Shown: positions 9,094-19,347, counted from the stretch's first letter. The stretch is DNA of 64,000 bases from Onishia taeanensis (GCF_900100755.1 NZ_FNCI01000002.1:316951-380950), one strand, 5' to 3'. The notes: generated from the letters alone by a model not told the origin. A program made the numbers and translations.

Positions 9094-9300
9094 GAGGCGA
9101 GAACAAAGAGATAGAAGCTAAGAGATAAGGATGAAGAGTTAAGAGCGAAGAGGCGGGCGAATGCTCGAGGTACCCTCCAAGCGACGACGAGAGAAAGCAC
9201 CGGATCAGCCCCGGTCGAGAAACGGCTGTGGTGAGGGTGAGGAAGGCCGGCATCGACACATCAGGATGGGCGTGAGCCGGCATGGCGCTGCTACTGAACC

Positions 9301-9330
9301 GACAAGACCCGCCAACTGGCGGGTCTTGTC
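9301..9330. terminator. Strong hairpin between convergent spoVR and HiPIP genes
   Basis: GACAAGACCCGCC and GGCGGGTCTTGTC form a perfect 13-bp stem around loop AACT. It is placed where both convergent transcripts must end, but neither flank has a clear T-run (GTCGTGCTTT on the plus side). The upstream part of the gap, 9094-9160, is a purine-rich tract. Confidence 0.6.
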
Positions 9331-9384
9331 GTCGTGCTTTGACGCTATGGTTGACGGCCAGCCGGTTTCACCGGCGTCAGGGCC

Positions 9385-9696
9385 TTAGGCAGCGGTCCAG
9401 GATTGGCACCAGCCGCCCGCTGCCACACTGTTTTGCGGGAACAGCTGACAGCCCTGGGTGTCGGCGTTATAGAACATGCAGTTGGAACACTTCTCGCCAT
9501 CGGCGTAGGCCGGATGGTCGCTGGCATCGCTTGCTTGGGTGACGTAGTTCAGTGCCTTTGCTTGCGGGTTTTCCGGGTCCAGGGGCGGGAGGTCCTGAGC
9601 CAGGGCCTGGCGTGACAGAATGCCTGCGCCCAGTGGCAGGGCGGCAAGGCCCAGCAGGCTGTTACGCATGAAGTCGCGACGACTCTGATTAGCCAT
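9385..9696 (-). CDS. High-potential iron-sulfur protein (HiPIP), Tat-exported
   Basis: A periplasmic 4Fe-4S electron carrier. The 103-residue precursor starts with a Tat signal, SRRDFM at 5-10, followed by a hydrophobic stretch, with a likely cleavage after ALA at 31-33. The mature part has exactly the four HiPIP cysteines, C70, C73, C83 and C97 (CSNC, GC, GGWC). HiPIPs carry electrons from cytochrome bc1 to reaction centres or terminal oxidases; in a heterotroph the oxidase route is the likely one (inference). It has a good AAGGAG site before ATG and is transcribed alone, convergent with spoVR. Confidence 0.93.
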   Translation of the reverse strand: MANQSRRDFMRNSLLGLAALPLGAGILSRQALAQDLPPLDPENPQAKALNYVTQASDASDHPAYADGEKCSNCMFYNADTQGCQLFPQNSVAAGGWCQSWTAA

Positions 9697-10097
9697 GGTA
9701 TCTCCTTGGGGTAGGTCTTTTCCGGGTCCTTGGATGCCTTGCCAGGGGCGGGACCCGCTTCACGGTCATAGGGGCGGCTCGGGCCGCCTCTGGTTCAGGC
9801 GAGGCTGCCTTGCCTCGCTTCCTGCCTCTTGCTTCTTCCGGTGCCTTGCTGGTGGGGCACCTGACAACTATTGCACCTCATCGCCGAACGGTCTCGCTAT
9901 CGTGTCGATCAGCAACGCCGCAGGGCGTCCCGTTCAGTTCGATCACGACTAGTTTAGTGCATGACGCTGTAAGCAGGGAATCCGCGGTGTTCGATCCTGT
10001 CCCTGGGTCGCCACTTGGTCACCCTGGTCTGCCTGTGCGCATCGGGTGGCGCTGGTATACTGCGCCGCTGATGCGGAAACCACAGCCGGGGGCGTGA
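9697..10097. other. Intergenic region between divergent HiPIP and nuclease genes
   Basis: About 400 bases without a supportable gene. Two GC hairpins lie near the HiPIP side: GGCGGC/GCCGCC (9773-9788) and GCGAGGC/GCCTCGC (9799-9818). A TATACT at 10056-10061 is a plausible -10 for the nuclease, but no good -35 pairs with it. Open frames here are out of phase with any recognisable protein. Confidence 0.5.
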
Positions 10098-10955
10098 ATG
10101 GGGATCTTGTTGTCGATGGGGCGTGCCGGGCTACGCCGCCTGCTGATCGCGGGGCTGTTCGTGGCGGTGGGTACAGGGCTTTGGTATAGCCAGGAGGCCG
10201 AATATCGCGACAGCCTGAGCTGGATGGGCGTCACGACCTGGGAGTCCCCTACGCCACTGAGCCTGCATCGCGTGCTGCGCAACGATGGTTATCTGGTGGG
10301 CTGGTCCGACCTGAGGGTCAATCCGCTATGGGTCAGCTATTGGTTGAATGATGCCGGGTCATCGCGAATCGGCGAGCGTCCCGATTTTCAGCGTGACTGG
10401 CGAACCCTGTGGCCGGTGAGTACCGATAGCTATCGCGGCAGTGGCTATGATCGTGGCCACCTGGCCCCCAATTATGCCATTGCCAGCGTTTATGGTCGCG
10501 AGGCTCAGCGCCAGACCTTTTTGATGAGCAATATGTCGCCCCAACGGCCGCGCCTCAACCGCCAGCTCTGGCAGCGGCTGGAAGAGGTGGTGATGGATGA
10601 TTTCGTACCGCGCTTCGGCACCCTGCAGGTGATTACCGGGCCCATCTATCCCCAAGACTTTCTCGATGGTGTCTTTCGTCGGGTGGGTTTCACCCAGGTG
10701 CCGGAGGCGTTTTACAAGATTCTGGTCGTGCCGTCCGATACGCCTCGCGTGCTGGCCTTCATCATGCCCCAGGAGGTCAGCGGCAATGAACCGCTGGATC
10801 GCTTCCTGGTCAGCGTCGATGAGATAGAGGCCCGCACCGGCCTGGACTTCTTCCCGAACCTGCCTCCGGCAGCAGAGACGCGCCTCGAGGGCGGCATCAA
10901 CCAGCGTGGCTGGGCGCTGCAGGCCGTGGCGCGGCGTCCCGGGCGCTTTCAGTAA
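10098..10955 (+). CDS. DNA/RNA non-specific endonuclease, membrane-anchored or secreted
   Basis: The 285-residue protein belongs to the DNA/RNA non-specific (beta-beta-alpha-metal, NucA/EndoG-like) endonucleases. The catalytic motif is DRGHLAP with His121, and the metal-binding asparagine region follows at SNMSPQRPRLNRQ (about 144-156). A hydrophobic segment at about residues 12-30 after positively charged residues suggests a signal anchor, placing the domain in the periplasm. That position fits nutrient scavenging of nucleic acids or defence against incoming DNA, not separable from sequence. The start is an ATG right after the stop-rich leader with only a weak GGGGGC Shine-Dalgarno. It stands alone, before the tRNA-Leu array. 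Confidence 0.85.
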   Translation: MGILLSMGRAGLRRLLIAGLFVAVGTGLWYSQEAEYRDSLSWMGVTTWESPTPLSLHRVLRNDGYLVGWSDLRVNPLWVSYWLNDAGSSRIGERPDFQRDWRTLWPVSTDSYRGSGYDRGHLAPNYAIASVYGREAQRQTFLMSNMSPQRPRLNRQLWQRLEEVVMDDFVPRFGTLQVITGPIYPQDFLDGVFRRVGFTQVPEAFYKILVVPSDTPRVLAFIMPQEVSGNEPLDRFLVSVDEIEARTGLDFFPNLPPAAETRLEGGINQRGWALQAVARRPGRFQ

Positions 10956-11145
10956 GCATTGTCTGGGCGCATGCAAGGTGTAGGCGTGCCAATACGCAGC
11001 CTATAGGCGATATCGAGCGAGAGATGACGACCAAGGGGTAGGGCGTGTTGCAAAGGCGGCGGGGTAGCCAAAACGGGATGACACAAGCGAAGCGCAAACA
11101 GACCGTTGCGAGGACAGCGAGATACAGCTAAAGGGGATAATACAA

Positions 11146-11232
11146 TGGTGCCCAGAAGAGGACTTGAACCTCCACGTCCGTAAGGACACTAGCACCTGAA
11201 GCTAGCGCGTCTACCAATTCCGCCATCTGGGC
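11146..11232 (-). tRNA. tRNA-Leu (anticodon CAG), copy 4 of the transcript
   Basis: An 87-nt class II tRNA with a long variable arm. The anticodon loop TTCAGGT between CTAGC and GCTAG gives CAG. The acceptor arms GCCCAGA/TCTGGGC pair fully and CCA is encoded. It closely resembles the E. coli leucine CAG tRNA. It is last in a four-gene array transcribed leftward. Confidence 0.95.
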
Positions 11233-11285
11233 AGCGGGTTCGCCGGGACCGGCGTTTCGGGAAGGTGTTACTACATGATGCGAAT

Positions 11286-11372
11286 TGGTGCCCGGGAGAG
11301 GACTTGAACCTCCACGTCCATACGGACACTAGCACCTGAAGCTAGCGCGTCTACCAATTCCGCCACCCGGGC
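11286..11372 (-). tRNA. tRNA-Leu (anticodon CAG), copy 3
   Basis: An 87-nt class II tRNA with anticodon CAG, acceptor arms GCCCGGG/CCCGGGC and encoded CCA. The body is nearly identical to its neighbours, with differences in the acceptor stem and the variable arm. Confidence 0.95.
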
Positions 11373-11434
11373 GCATCATGCTGGCCGGTGTTCGCGTGTC
11401 TGGGCATCGAGATCCTAGTCAAGAGGGATCAGGA

Positions 11435-11521
11435 TGGTGCCCAGGAGAGGACTTGAACCTCCACGTCCATAAGGACACTAGCACCTGAAGCTAGCGCGTC
11501 TACCAATTCCGCCACCTGGGC
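11435..11521 (-). tRNA. tRNA-Leu (anticodon CAG), copy 2
   Basis: An 87-nt class II tRNA with anticodon CAG, acceptor arms GCCCAGG/CCTGGGC and encoded CCA. A 120-nt spacer without a visible gene separates it from the first copy of the transcript. Confidence 0.95.
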
Positions 11522-11641
11522 GAACACAAGCCATATTGTGCCGTTGAGTGATCAACGGGTCTTACCGGTACTGCAAACTGCGGTTACTGCCGGTGGGATC
11601 TTCATCCCGTGATGACCGGGCCTGAGCCTTAAGATCATCGA

Positions 11642-11728
11642 TGGTGCCCGGGAGAGGACTTGAACCTCCACGTCCATACGGACACTAGCACCTGAAGCTA
11701 GCGCGTCTACCAATTCCGCCACCCGGGC
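11642..11728 (-). tRNA. tRNA-Leu (anticodon CAG), copy 1 (promoter-proximal)
   Basis: An 87-nt class II tRNA with anticodon CAG, acceptor arms GCCCGGG/CCCGGGC and encoded CCA. It is first in the leftward array, only about 5 nt from the predicted transcription start. Confidence 0.95.
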
Positions 11729-11739
11729 AAGTGGGCGGT

Positions 11740-11767
11740 ATAATACCGATTTCATTTGGCAATGCAA
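11740..11767 (-). promoter_or_regulatory. Sigma-70 promoter of the tRNA-Leu array
   Basis: On the minus strand, -35 TTGCAT (11762-11767) and -10 TATTAT (11740-11745) are separated by 16 nt and lie just before tRNA-Leu copy 1. The boxes are in a locally AT-rich stretch. Confidence 0.7.
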
Positions 11768-11854
11768 GACGTGGGCCGGGGCGCCAGAAAGATTTTTCTG
11801 CGCGGCCAATCAGGATCCGTTCGCAGAATGCTTGAGACGCCGTCACGGTTATGG

Positions 11855-11883
11855 TTGGGTCGGGCTCGCTGCGACGCTATACT
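11855..11883 (+). promoter_or_regulatory. Candidate sigma-70 promoter of rnr
   Basis: -35 TTGGGT (11855-11860), 17-nt spacer and -10 TATACT (11878-11883), about 80 nt before the rnr start and divergent from the tRNA-Leu promoter. Confidence 0.6.
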
Positions 11884-11963
11884 GGCGCGATGTTAATGAA
11901 CACACGAATTCTTGCCTCACGTCCGTGGTGCATCGTTTTTCCCTTATCAAGGACGCCTTGCGT

Positions 11964-14360
11964 ATGACTCAGTGGACGCTCAGCGACGATCCCCAAGCGG
12001 AACGTGAAGCCCACAAGTACGATAATCCGGTACCCAGCCGCGAATACCTCCTGCGCCGCCTCGAAGAGGCCGGCAAGCCCCTGACTCACGAGAACATGAG
12101 TCGGATGCTGGGCCTCGAGGACGACGACCAGCAGGAGGCCGTGCGCCGCCGTCTGGCCGCCATGGAGCGCGACGGCCAGGTGCTGCGCAACCGCCGCGGC
12201 GCCTACGCGCTGATCGATAAGCTCGATCTGATCAAGGGCAAGGTGCTTGGGCACCGCGACGGCTTCGGCTTCATCCTCCGCGACGACGGTAAAAAGCCCG
12301 ACCTGGTATTGCCGCCACGCCAGATGCGCCGTGTCTTCCACGGCGATCATGTCTTGGTGCGCGTCAGCGGCCGTGACCGCCGTGGCCGTGACGAGGCAAC
12401 CATCGCCGAAGTCATCGCCCGCAACACCCAGACCGTGGTGGGGATCTATCGTCAGAACAACGACGAGTTCGCGGTGCTGATTCCCGAGAACAGCCGCATC
12501 TCTCAGGAAGTGCTGATTCCCCACAGCGCCAGCGGTGGCGCTCAGGACGGCCAGGTCGTCTCGGCGCGGATCGTCCAGCAGCCCGAGACCCGCAAACAGC
12601 CGGTGGGCGAGGTCATCGAGGTGCTTGGCGAGCGCATGGATCCGGGCATGGAGATCGGCATCGCCATTCGCAGCTACGACATTCCCGATCAGTTCCCGCC
12701 GGCGGTGGACGAGCAGATCGCCTCGATGTCCGCCGAGGTGGCCGAAGACGACAAGGCGAAGCGCATCGACCTGCGTCACCTGCCGCTGGTGACCATCGAT
12801 GATGAAAGCGCCAAGGACTTCGACGACGCCATCTGCGCCTACCAGACCAAGTCGGGTAGCTGGAAGCTGATCGTCGCCATCGCCGACGTCTCGCATTATG
12901 TGCGGCCGGGCAGTGCCCTGGACCAAGAGGCGCTGGTGCGCGGCAACTCGGTGTACTTCCCGGGCCAGGTCGTGCCGATGCTGCCCGAGCTGCTCTCCAA
13001 CGGCCTGTGCTCGCTGAATCCGGCGGTCGACCGGCTGGCCCTGGTCTGCGAGATGAACATCTCCAAGACTGGTGCGATCAGCCGCTATCGCTTCTACGAG
13101 GCGGTCTTCCAGTCCCATGCGCGCCTGACCTATAACAAGGTCGGCAAGATGCTGCAGGAGCCGGACAGCCCCGAGGGTAAGGCGCTGCGTGAGGAGTACG
13201 CCTCCCTGGTGCCGTCGATCGAGCAGCTGCATCAGCTCTACAAGCTGCTGCGCACCGCGCGCAGCGAGCGCGGTGCCATCGACTTCGAGACCACCGAGAC
13301 GGCGATCCTCTTCAACGACGAGCGCAAGATCGACTCCATCGTGCCGCGCTCGCGCAACGACGCCCACAAGATCGTCGAAGAATGCATGCTGGCGGCCAAC
13401 GTCGCCACCGCACGCTTCCTCGACAAGCACGATCTGCCGGCGCTGTATCGCATTCACCAGCCGCCGACGCCCGAGCGTCTGGATCGCCTGCGTCTGTTCC
13501 TCAACGAGCTGGGGCTTTCCCTGGGTGGCGGCGACGAGCCGACACCGCAGGACTATCAGGCGCTGCGCGAGGTCATCAAGGACCGCCCGGATGCCGATAT
13601 CATCCAGACCGTGATGCTGCGTTCGATGAACCAGGCCGTGTATTCGCCCCAGAACGAAGGGCACTTCGGCCTGGCCTATCCGGCCTATGCGCACTTTACC
13701 TCGCCGATCCGTCGCTATCCGGATCTGCTGGTCCACCGCGCCATTCGCTCGGTGATCCGTGGGCCGCGCCAGACCTCAACCGTGCTGCGTGCCGAGGGGG
13801 CTTCGGTCGAGCCGCCCAGCCGTTGGGCGCCGTACTCCTTCGAGCAGATGGTGCACTTCGGTGAGCATTGCTCGATGACCGAGCGGCGCGCCGACGACGC
13901 CACCCGCGACGTGGAAGACTGGCTCAAGTGCGAGTTCATGTCCGACAAGGTCGGCGATGTCTTCGAAGGCACCATCGCCTCGGTGACCCAGTTCGGTATC
14001 TTCGTGCGCCTCGACGATGTCTATGTCGAAGGCTTGGTACACGTTACCTCGCTGCCTTCCGACTACTACCACTACGAGGCCGAGAAGCATCGCCTCAAGG
14101 GCGAACGCTCCGGCGTCAGCTACCGGCTGGGCGACGGCGTCACCGTTCAGGTCGCAAGAGTCGATCTCGACGACCGCAAGATCGACTTCGATCTGGTCGA
14201 CGACAAACCGCGTCAAAAGCGTGCGCCGCGTCGCAAGCCAGGCACCGAGCCACAGGCCGGCAGCGACAAGTCGCCGTCTGAAAAGCCCAAGGGCGACAAG
14301 CCCAAGTCGGGTCGTCGCCGCGGGCCGCGCAAGCCGCGGGGCGGCGGCGCCAAGCGCTAA
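11964..14360 (+). CDS. rnr: Ribonuclease R
   Basis: RNase R is a 3'-5' hydrolytic exoribonuclease that degrades structured RNA. The 798-residue protein has the family order: N-terminal winged-helix region (about 25-90), cold-shock domains (about 90-240), the RNB catalytic domain with the Asp cluster DDESAKDFDDA at 279-289, an S1 domain (about 650-725), and a basic Lys/Arg-rich tail that helps unwinding. The ATG at 11964 (MTQWTL) fits the E. coli length (813) and has AAGGACG upstream; an open frame extends back to 11832 without similarity. rlmB follows, as in many gammaproteobacteria, and the pair is probably co-transcribed. Confidence 0.96.
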   Translation: MTQWTLSDDPQAEREAHKYDNPVPSREYLLRRLEEAGKPLTHENMSRMLGLEDDDQQEAVRRRLAAMERDGQVLRNRRGAYALIDKLDLIKGKVLGHRDGFGFILRDDGKKPDLVLPPRQMRRVFHGDHVLVRVSGRDRRGRDEATIAEVIARNTQTVVGIYRQNNDEFAVLIPENSRISQEVLIPHSASGGAQDGQVVSARIVQQPETRKQPVGEVIEVLGERMDPGMEIGIAIRSYDIPDQFPPAVDEQIASMSAEVAEDDKAKRIDLRHLPLVTIDDESAKDFDDAICAYQTKSGSWKLIVAIADVSHYVRPGSALDQEALVRGNSVYFPGQVVPMLPELLSNGLCSLNPAVDRLALVCEMNISKTGAISRYRFYEAVFQSHARLTYNKVGKMLQEPDSPEGKALREEYASLVPSIEQLHQLYKLLRTARSERGAIDFETTETAILFNDERKIDSIVPRSRNDAHKIVEECMLAANVATARFLDKHDLPALYRIHQPPTPERLDRLRLFLNELGLSLGGGDEPTPQDYQALREVIKDRPDADIIQTVMLRSMNQAVYSPQNEGHFGLAYPAYAHFTSPIRRYPDLLVHRAIRSVIRGPRQTSTVLRAEGASVEPPSRWAPYSFEQMVHFGEHCSMTERRADDATRDVEDWLKCEFMSDKVGDVFEGTIASVTQFGIFVRLDDVYVEGLVHVTSLPSDYYHYEAEKHRLKGERSGVSYRLGDGVTVQVARVDLDDRKIDFDLVDDKPRQKRAPRRKPGTEPQAGSDKSPSEKPKGDKPKSGRRRGPRKPRGGGAKR

Positions 14361-14461
14361 ATAAGGGCGCAACGCCGGGCGCTTGAAGCAGGGTCAGGTG
14401 CTTATGACTGAGCACCATGGCCTGGCGCCGGCATGCCACGAACTGTCAGGAAAAGCCGATC

Positions 14462-15250
14462 ATGAAACGACGTCCCGGCCAGCGTGGGCCCAAGGCCCCC
14501 GCTGGCCTCGATGCGGTATATGGCGTGCACGCGGTGCGCGCCCTGCTGGCGAGGGGAGAGGCTCCCCGCGAACTCTGGGTGCAGGACGGCAATGCCGGGG
14601 CTCGTCTGGCCGAGCTGCTCGACGAGGCTCGCCGCCTGGGTACGCGGGTCCAGTTCCAGCCCCGCGATACCCTCGATGCCCTTTCCCAGGGGGCCGCGCA
14701 TCAGGGCATCGTGGCGTTCTGTCCGCCGCTGTCGGCCGAGGGCGAAGAGTCCCTGTGGCTGCGGCTCAATGGCTGGACCAAGGACACGCCGCCGCTACTG
14801 CTGATCCTCGATGGCGTCACCGACGTGCACAACTTCGGTGCCTGCCTGCGCAGCGCCGATGCCGCCGGCGTGGATGGCGTCATCGTGCCCAAGGATAAGG
14901 CCGCGCCGCTCAACGCCACCGTGCGCAAGGTAGCCTGCGGGGCCGCCGAGAGCGTGCCCGTCTATCAGGTCACCAACCTGGCGCGGGCCATGGGCAAGTT
15001 GAAGGATCACGGCATTTGGATCACCGGCACCGCCGGCGAGGCCGAGGCCAGCGTCTTCGATGGTGACTTCAGCGGGCCCTGCGCGCTGGTGATGGGCGCC
15101 GAAGGCAAGGGCATGCGGCGGCTGACCCGCGAAGCCTGCGATAATCTGGTCAAGTTGCCGATGGTGGGCAGCGTGTCGAGTCTCAACGTCTCGGTGGCCA
15201 CCGGTATCTGCCTGTTCGAGGCGCTGCGGCAGCGTCAGCTTGCAAGCTAG
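14462..15250 (+). CDS. rlmB: 23S rRNA (guanosine-2'-O-)-methyltransferase RlmB
   Basis: RlmB methylates the 2'-O of G2251 in 23S rRNA, using SAM. The 262-residue protein has the N-terminal substrate-binding domain (VYGVHAVRALL) and a SpoU trefoil-knot domain with its three motifs: NFGACLRSADAAGV, VMGAEGKGMRRL and SLNVSVATGICLFE. The ATG at 14462 follows AGGAAAA; the frame is open upstream to 14417 with no similarity. It lies 101 nt after rnr. A small hairpin (GGTGCT/AGCACC, 14397-14416) sits in the gap but has no T-run, so read-through from rnr is likely. Confidence 0.95.
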   Translation: MKRRPGQRGPKAPAGLDAVYGVHAVRALLARGEAPRELWVQDGNAGARLAELLDEARRLGTRVQFQPRDTLDALSQGAAHQGIVAFCPPLSAEGEESLWLRLNGWTKDTPPLLLILDGVTDVHNFGACLRSADAAGVDGVIVPKDKAAPLNATVRKVACGAAESVPVYQVTNLARAMGKLKDHGIWITGTAGEAEASVFDGDFSGPCALVMGAEGKGMRRLTREACDNLVKLPMVGSVSSLNVSVATGICLFEALRQRQLAS

Positions 15251-15268
15251 CCGGGCGGTCACTACAAT
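15240..15268 (+). promoter_or_regulatory. Sigma-70 promoter of the rpsF operon, overlapping the rlmB end
   Basis: -35 TTGCAA (15240-15245), 17-nt spacer, -10 TACAAT (15263-15268). The -35 box lies in the last codons of rlmB. Transcription would start near 15275, leaving a leader of about 120 nt before rpsF. Confidence 0.75.
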
Positions 15269-15322
15269 TGTTCGGCTTGGTCGGACTGCGGCCAGACAAA
15301 CACACCCGTTAAATCACTCCTT

Positions 15323-15371
15323 GCTTCCCCTGGTGCTGCGAAGGCTTTCCTTCGACATGCCCTATGGAAGC
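15323..15371 (+). promoter_or_regulatory. Structured rpsF leader, candidate S6:S18 autoregulatory element
   Basis: An outer stem GCTTCC (15323-15328)/GGAAGC (15366-15371) encloses a perfect hairpin CGAAGG-CTTT-CCTTCG (15339-15354). It ends 10 nt before the AAGGAG site. S6:S18 binding to rpsF leaders is known in many bacteria; whether this fold is that element is inference, since I could not match it to the covariance model. Confidence 0.45.
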
Positions 15372-15393
15372 TGTCAAACCGAAAGGAGACACT

Positions 15394-15777
15394 ATGCGTC
15401 ATTACGAAATCGTGTTCATGGTCCACCCGGACCAGAGCGAACAGGTTCCGGCGATGGTCGAACGTTACACCAGCCTCGTTACCGAGAGCGGCGGCAGCGT
15501 TCATCGTCTGGAAGATTGGGGCCGTCGTCACCTGGCGTATCCGATCAACAAGATCCACAAGGCTCACTACGTGCTGATGAACGTCGAGTGCAGCGGCGAG
15601 ACCCTCGAAGAAATCGAGAATATCTTCCGCTTCAACGATGCGATCATCCGTAGCCTGGTCGTGCGTTGCAAGGAAGCCATCACCGAAGCTTCACCGATGA
15701 TGAAGCCGGCGGAAGAAAAGCGTCCGCGTCGCGAAGACAAGCCGCGCGAACGTACCGAAACCGCTGAAGCTAACTGA
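15394..15777 (+). CDS. rpsF: 30S ribosomal protein S6
   Basis: S6 binds 16S rRNA in the platform of the small subunit as a heterodimer with S18. The 127-residue protein begins [14 protein letters not shown], typical of S6, and ends in a charged tail of mixed Lys/Arg/Glu that is longer than the core fold. The ATG at 15394 has a strong AAAGGAG; an upstream in-frame ATG at 15364 lacks one. First gene of rpsF-rpsR-membrane protein-rplI. Confidence 0.97.
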   Translation: MRHYEIVFMVHPDQSEQVPAMVERYTSLVTESGGSVHRLEDWGRRHLAYPINKIHKAHYVLMNVECSGETLEEIENIFRFNDAIIRSLVVRCKEAITEASPMMKPAEEKRPRREDKPRERTETAEAN

Positions 15778-15802
15778 TACGCACCGCCAGGAGGATTTTT
15801 AC

Positions 15803-16030
15803 ATGGCACGCTTTTTCCGTCGCCGCAAGTTTTGCCGTTTTACCGCCGAAGGCGTGAAGCAGATCGACTATAAAGATCTGGACACTCTCAAGGCCTACGT
15901 CACCGAGACCGGCAAGATCGTTCCGAGCCGCATCACCGGTACCAAGGCACGCTACCAGCGTCAGCTGTCCAGCGCCATCAAGCGCGCGCGCTACCTGGCT
16001 CTGCTGCCGTACTCCGATAGCCACCAGTAA
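15803..16030 (+). CDS. rpsR: 30S ribosomal protein S18
   Basis: S18 partners S6 on the small-subunit platform. The 75-residue protein shows the S18 core: FRRRKFCRF at the start, [24 protein letters not shown], then [24 protein letters not shown] strong CAGGAGG site lies 25 nt after the rpsF stop, so the two are translated from one mRNA. Confidence 0.97.
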   Translation: MARFFRRRKFCRFTAEGVKQIDYKDLDTLKAYVTETGKIVPSRITGTKARYQRQLSSAIKRARYLALLPYSDSHQ

Positions 16031-16042
16031 GCCGTTCGCGTG

Positions 16043-16894
16043 ATGCTTTCGATTGCCCGCTGGATGATGCGGGGGCTGCCCTACGCTGCTGGAGGGGCGG
16101 CGATCGCGGGGCTGGTGCCTTGGTTGTTCTGGATGAGCGCCGCCATCGCAGGCTTGGTGACGCTTCGCCAGGGCATGGCATCGGCACTGCCGGTGATCCT
16201 GGCGGCGGGCCTGCCCGCCGGCTGGTGGTGGGTTCAGGGGGACGTGATCCCGCTGGCGACCCTGCTGCTGGTGACCCTGATGGGCGTGGTGCTCCGAGAG
16301 CGTCTGCGCTGGTCCGAGGCACTGATCAGCGGTTCGCTGGCCGGCGCCGCCATGGTCCAGCTAGGCGTCTTTCTGCCACCGGGTGGCAGTCAGGCACTGC
16401 TCGACCAGCTCAGGGAGAGTTCGCCGGAGGCTCAGCGAATCCTGGAGGATTTGACCCAACAGGGCATCTCCACCGAGGCACTCGCGACCCTCGTCGTCGG
16501 TGGTGTCAGTGGCATCATCGTGCTGCTGCTCGCCGTGGCCTGCTTGGCCTTGGCGCGTGGCTGGCAAGCCGGGCTCTACAACCCCGGCGGCTTTCGCGAA
16601 GAGTTTCACTCTTTCCGGTTGGCGCCGCGGGAGCTGGTGACCCTGGTTGTGCTAGGGATCCTCGGCTCACTGCTGGCGTTGCCGGGACTGGCGATTCTCG
16701 CTTGGGTACCCCTGCTGATCGCGGGCATCGCGCTGATTCACGGAATTATTGGTCTCAAGGGGATGAAGGGGCTTTGGCTGGTGATCTTCTACGTACTGCT
16801 GATCACGACTTGGCCCACGATTCTGATTGTGCTGCTGTTGGCTCTGATCGATACGTTTGCGGACTTCCGCACGCGTCTGGCCCGCAGCGTCTGA
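16043..16894 (+). CDS. Membrane protein of the rpsR-rplI interval (DUF2232-like)
   Basis: The 283-residue protein is very hydrophobic, with about seven to eight predicted membrane segments and one soluble stretch (about residues 110-150) between the two halves. Length, topology and its place between rpsR and rplI match the DUF2232 family seen here in Pseudomonas and relatives; function is unknown. GTG at 16040 or ATG at 16043 could start it, with no clear Shine-Dalgarno for either, so translation may be coupled to rpsR (12 nt upstream). Its place within a ribosomal operon suggests constitutive expression during growth. Confidence 0.75.
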   Translation: MLSIARWMMRGLPYAAGGAAIAGLVPWLFWMSAAIAGLVTLRQGMASALPVILAAGLPAGWWWVQGDVIPLATLLLVTLMGVVLRERLRWSEALISGSLAGAAMVQLGVFLPPGGSQALLDQLRESSPEAQRILEDLTQQGISTEALATLVVGGVSGIIVLLLAVACLALARGWQAGLYNPGGFREEFHSFRLAPRELVTLVVLGILGSLLALPGLAILAWVPLLIAGIALIHGIIGLKGMKGLWLVIFYVLLITTWPTILIVLLLALIDTFADFRTRLARSV

Positions 16895-16909
16895 CAAGAG
16901 GTTCACGAG

Positions 16910-17356
16910 ATGGAAGTCATTCTGCTCGACAACATTGGCAAGCTGGGCGGCCTGGGTGACAAAGTCACCGTTAAGCCCGGTTACGGCCGTAACTACCTGA
17001 TGCCTTACGGCCTGGCCGTTCCGGCAACTAAAGAAAACCTGGAAGCCTTCCAAGCCCAGCGTGCCGAGCTCGAAGCTCAGGCCGCCGAGCGCAAGGCCGA
17101 AGCCGAAGCCCGCGCTGAGCAGCTGGCCGACATCGAGCTGTCGCTGGTCGCTAAAGCCGGCGAAGACGGCAAGCTGTTCGGTTCCATCGGTCCGCGCGAC
17201 CTGGCCGAAGCCATCGCCCAGGCCGGCATCGACCTCGCCAAGAGCGAAGTTCGCATGCCGGAAGGTCCGCTTCGTCGGACTGGCGAATACGATATCGACC
17301 TGCAGCTGCATGCCGAAGTGGCATCCAGCGTGCGCGTGGTCATCGTCGCCGAGTAA
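16910..17356 (+). CDS. rplI: 50S ribosomal protein L9
   Basis: L9 is a two-domain large-subunit protein that binds 23S rRNA near the L1 stalk and affects frame maintenance. The 148-residue protein has the N-terminal signature [20 protein letters not shown] and [13 protein letters not shown], a long connecting helix rich in Ala/Glu/Lys (about 41-75), and the C-terminal RNA-binding domain. It is the last gene of the rpsF operon; an excellent terminator follows. Confidence 0.97.
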   Translation: MEVILLDNIGKLGGLGDKVTVKPGYGRNYLMPYGLAVPATKENLEAFQAQRAELEAQAAERKAEAEARAEQLADIELSLVAKAGEDGKLFGSIGPRDLAEAIAQAGIDLAKSEVRMPEGPLRRTGEYDIDLQLHAEVASSVRVVIVAE

Positions 17357-17420
17357 GTCGTCGCCTAGCGCGTCAGGCCGCATCTTCGATGCGCGAATGA
17401 CGTGACGAACGACACCAAGA

Positions 17421-17453
17421 GGCACACGGGGATTTTCCCGTGTGCCTTTTTTT
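17421..17453 (+). terminator. Rho-independent terminator of the rpsF-rplI operon
   Basis: Perfect 10-bp stem GGCACACGGG/CCCGTGTGCC with a 6-nt loop (GATTTT), followed by seven T residues. Confidence 0.92.
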
Positions 17454-19316
<1,863 letters not shown>

Positions 19317-19347
19317 TCTAAAACTCACCCATACTGCATCTAACGAC

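Noticed and set aside
11146-11728. tRNA-Leu repeats as a CRISPR-like array
   Set aside because: The four repeats fold into complete class II tRNAs with CCA ends, and the spacers vary from about 53 to 120 nt.
11877-13736. 619-codon minus-strand frame opposite rnr
   Set aside because: Antisense shadow of RNase R; the product is low in sense as a protein and overlaps the rnr promoter.
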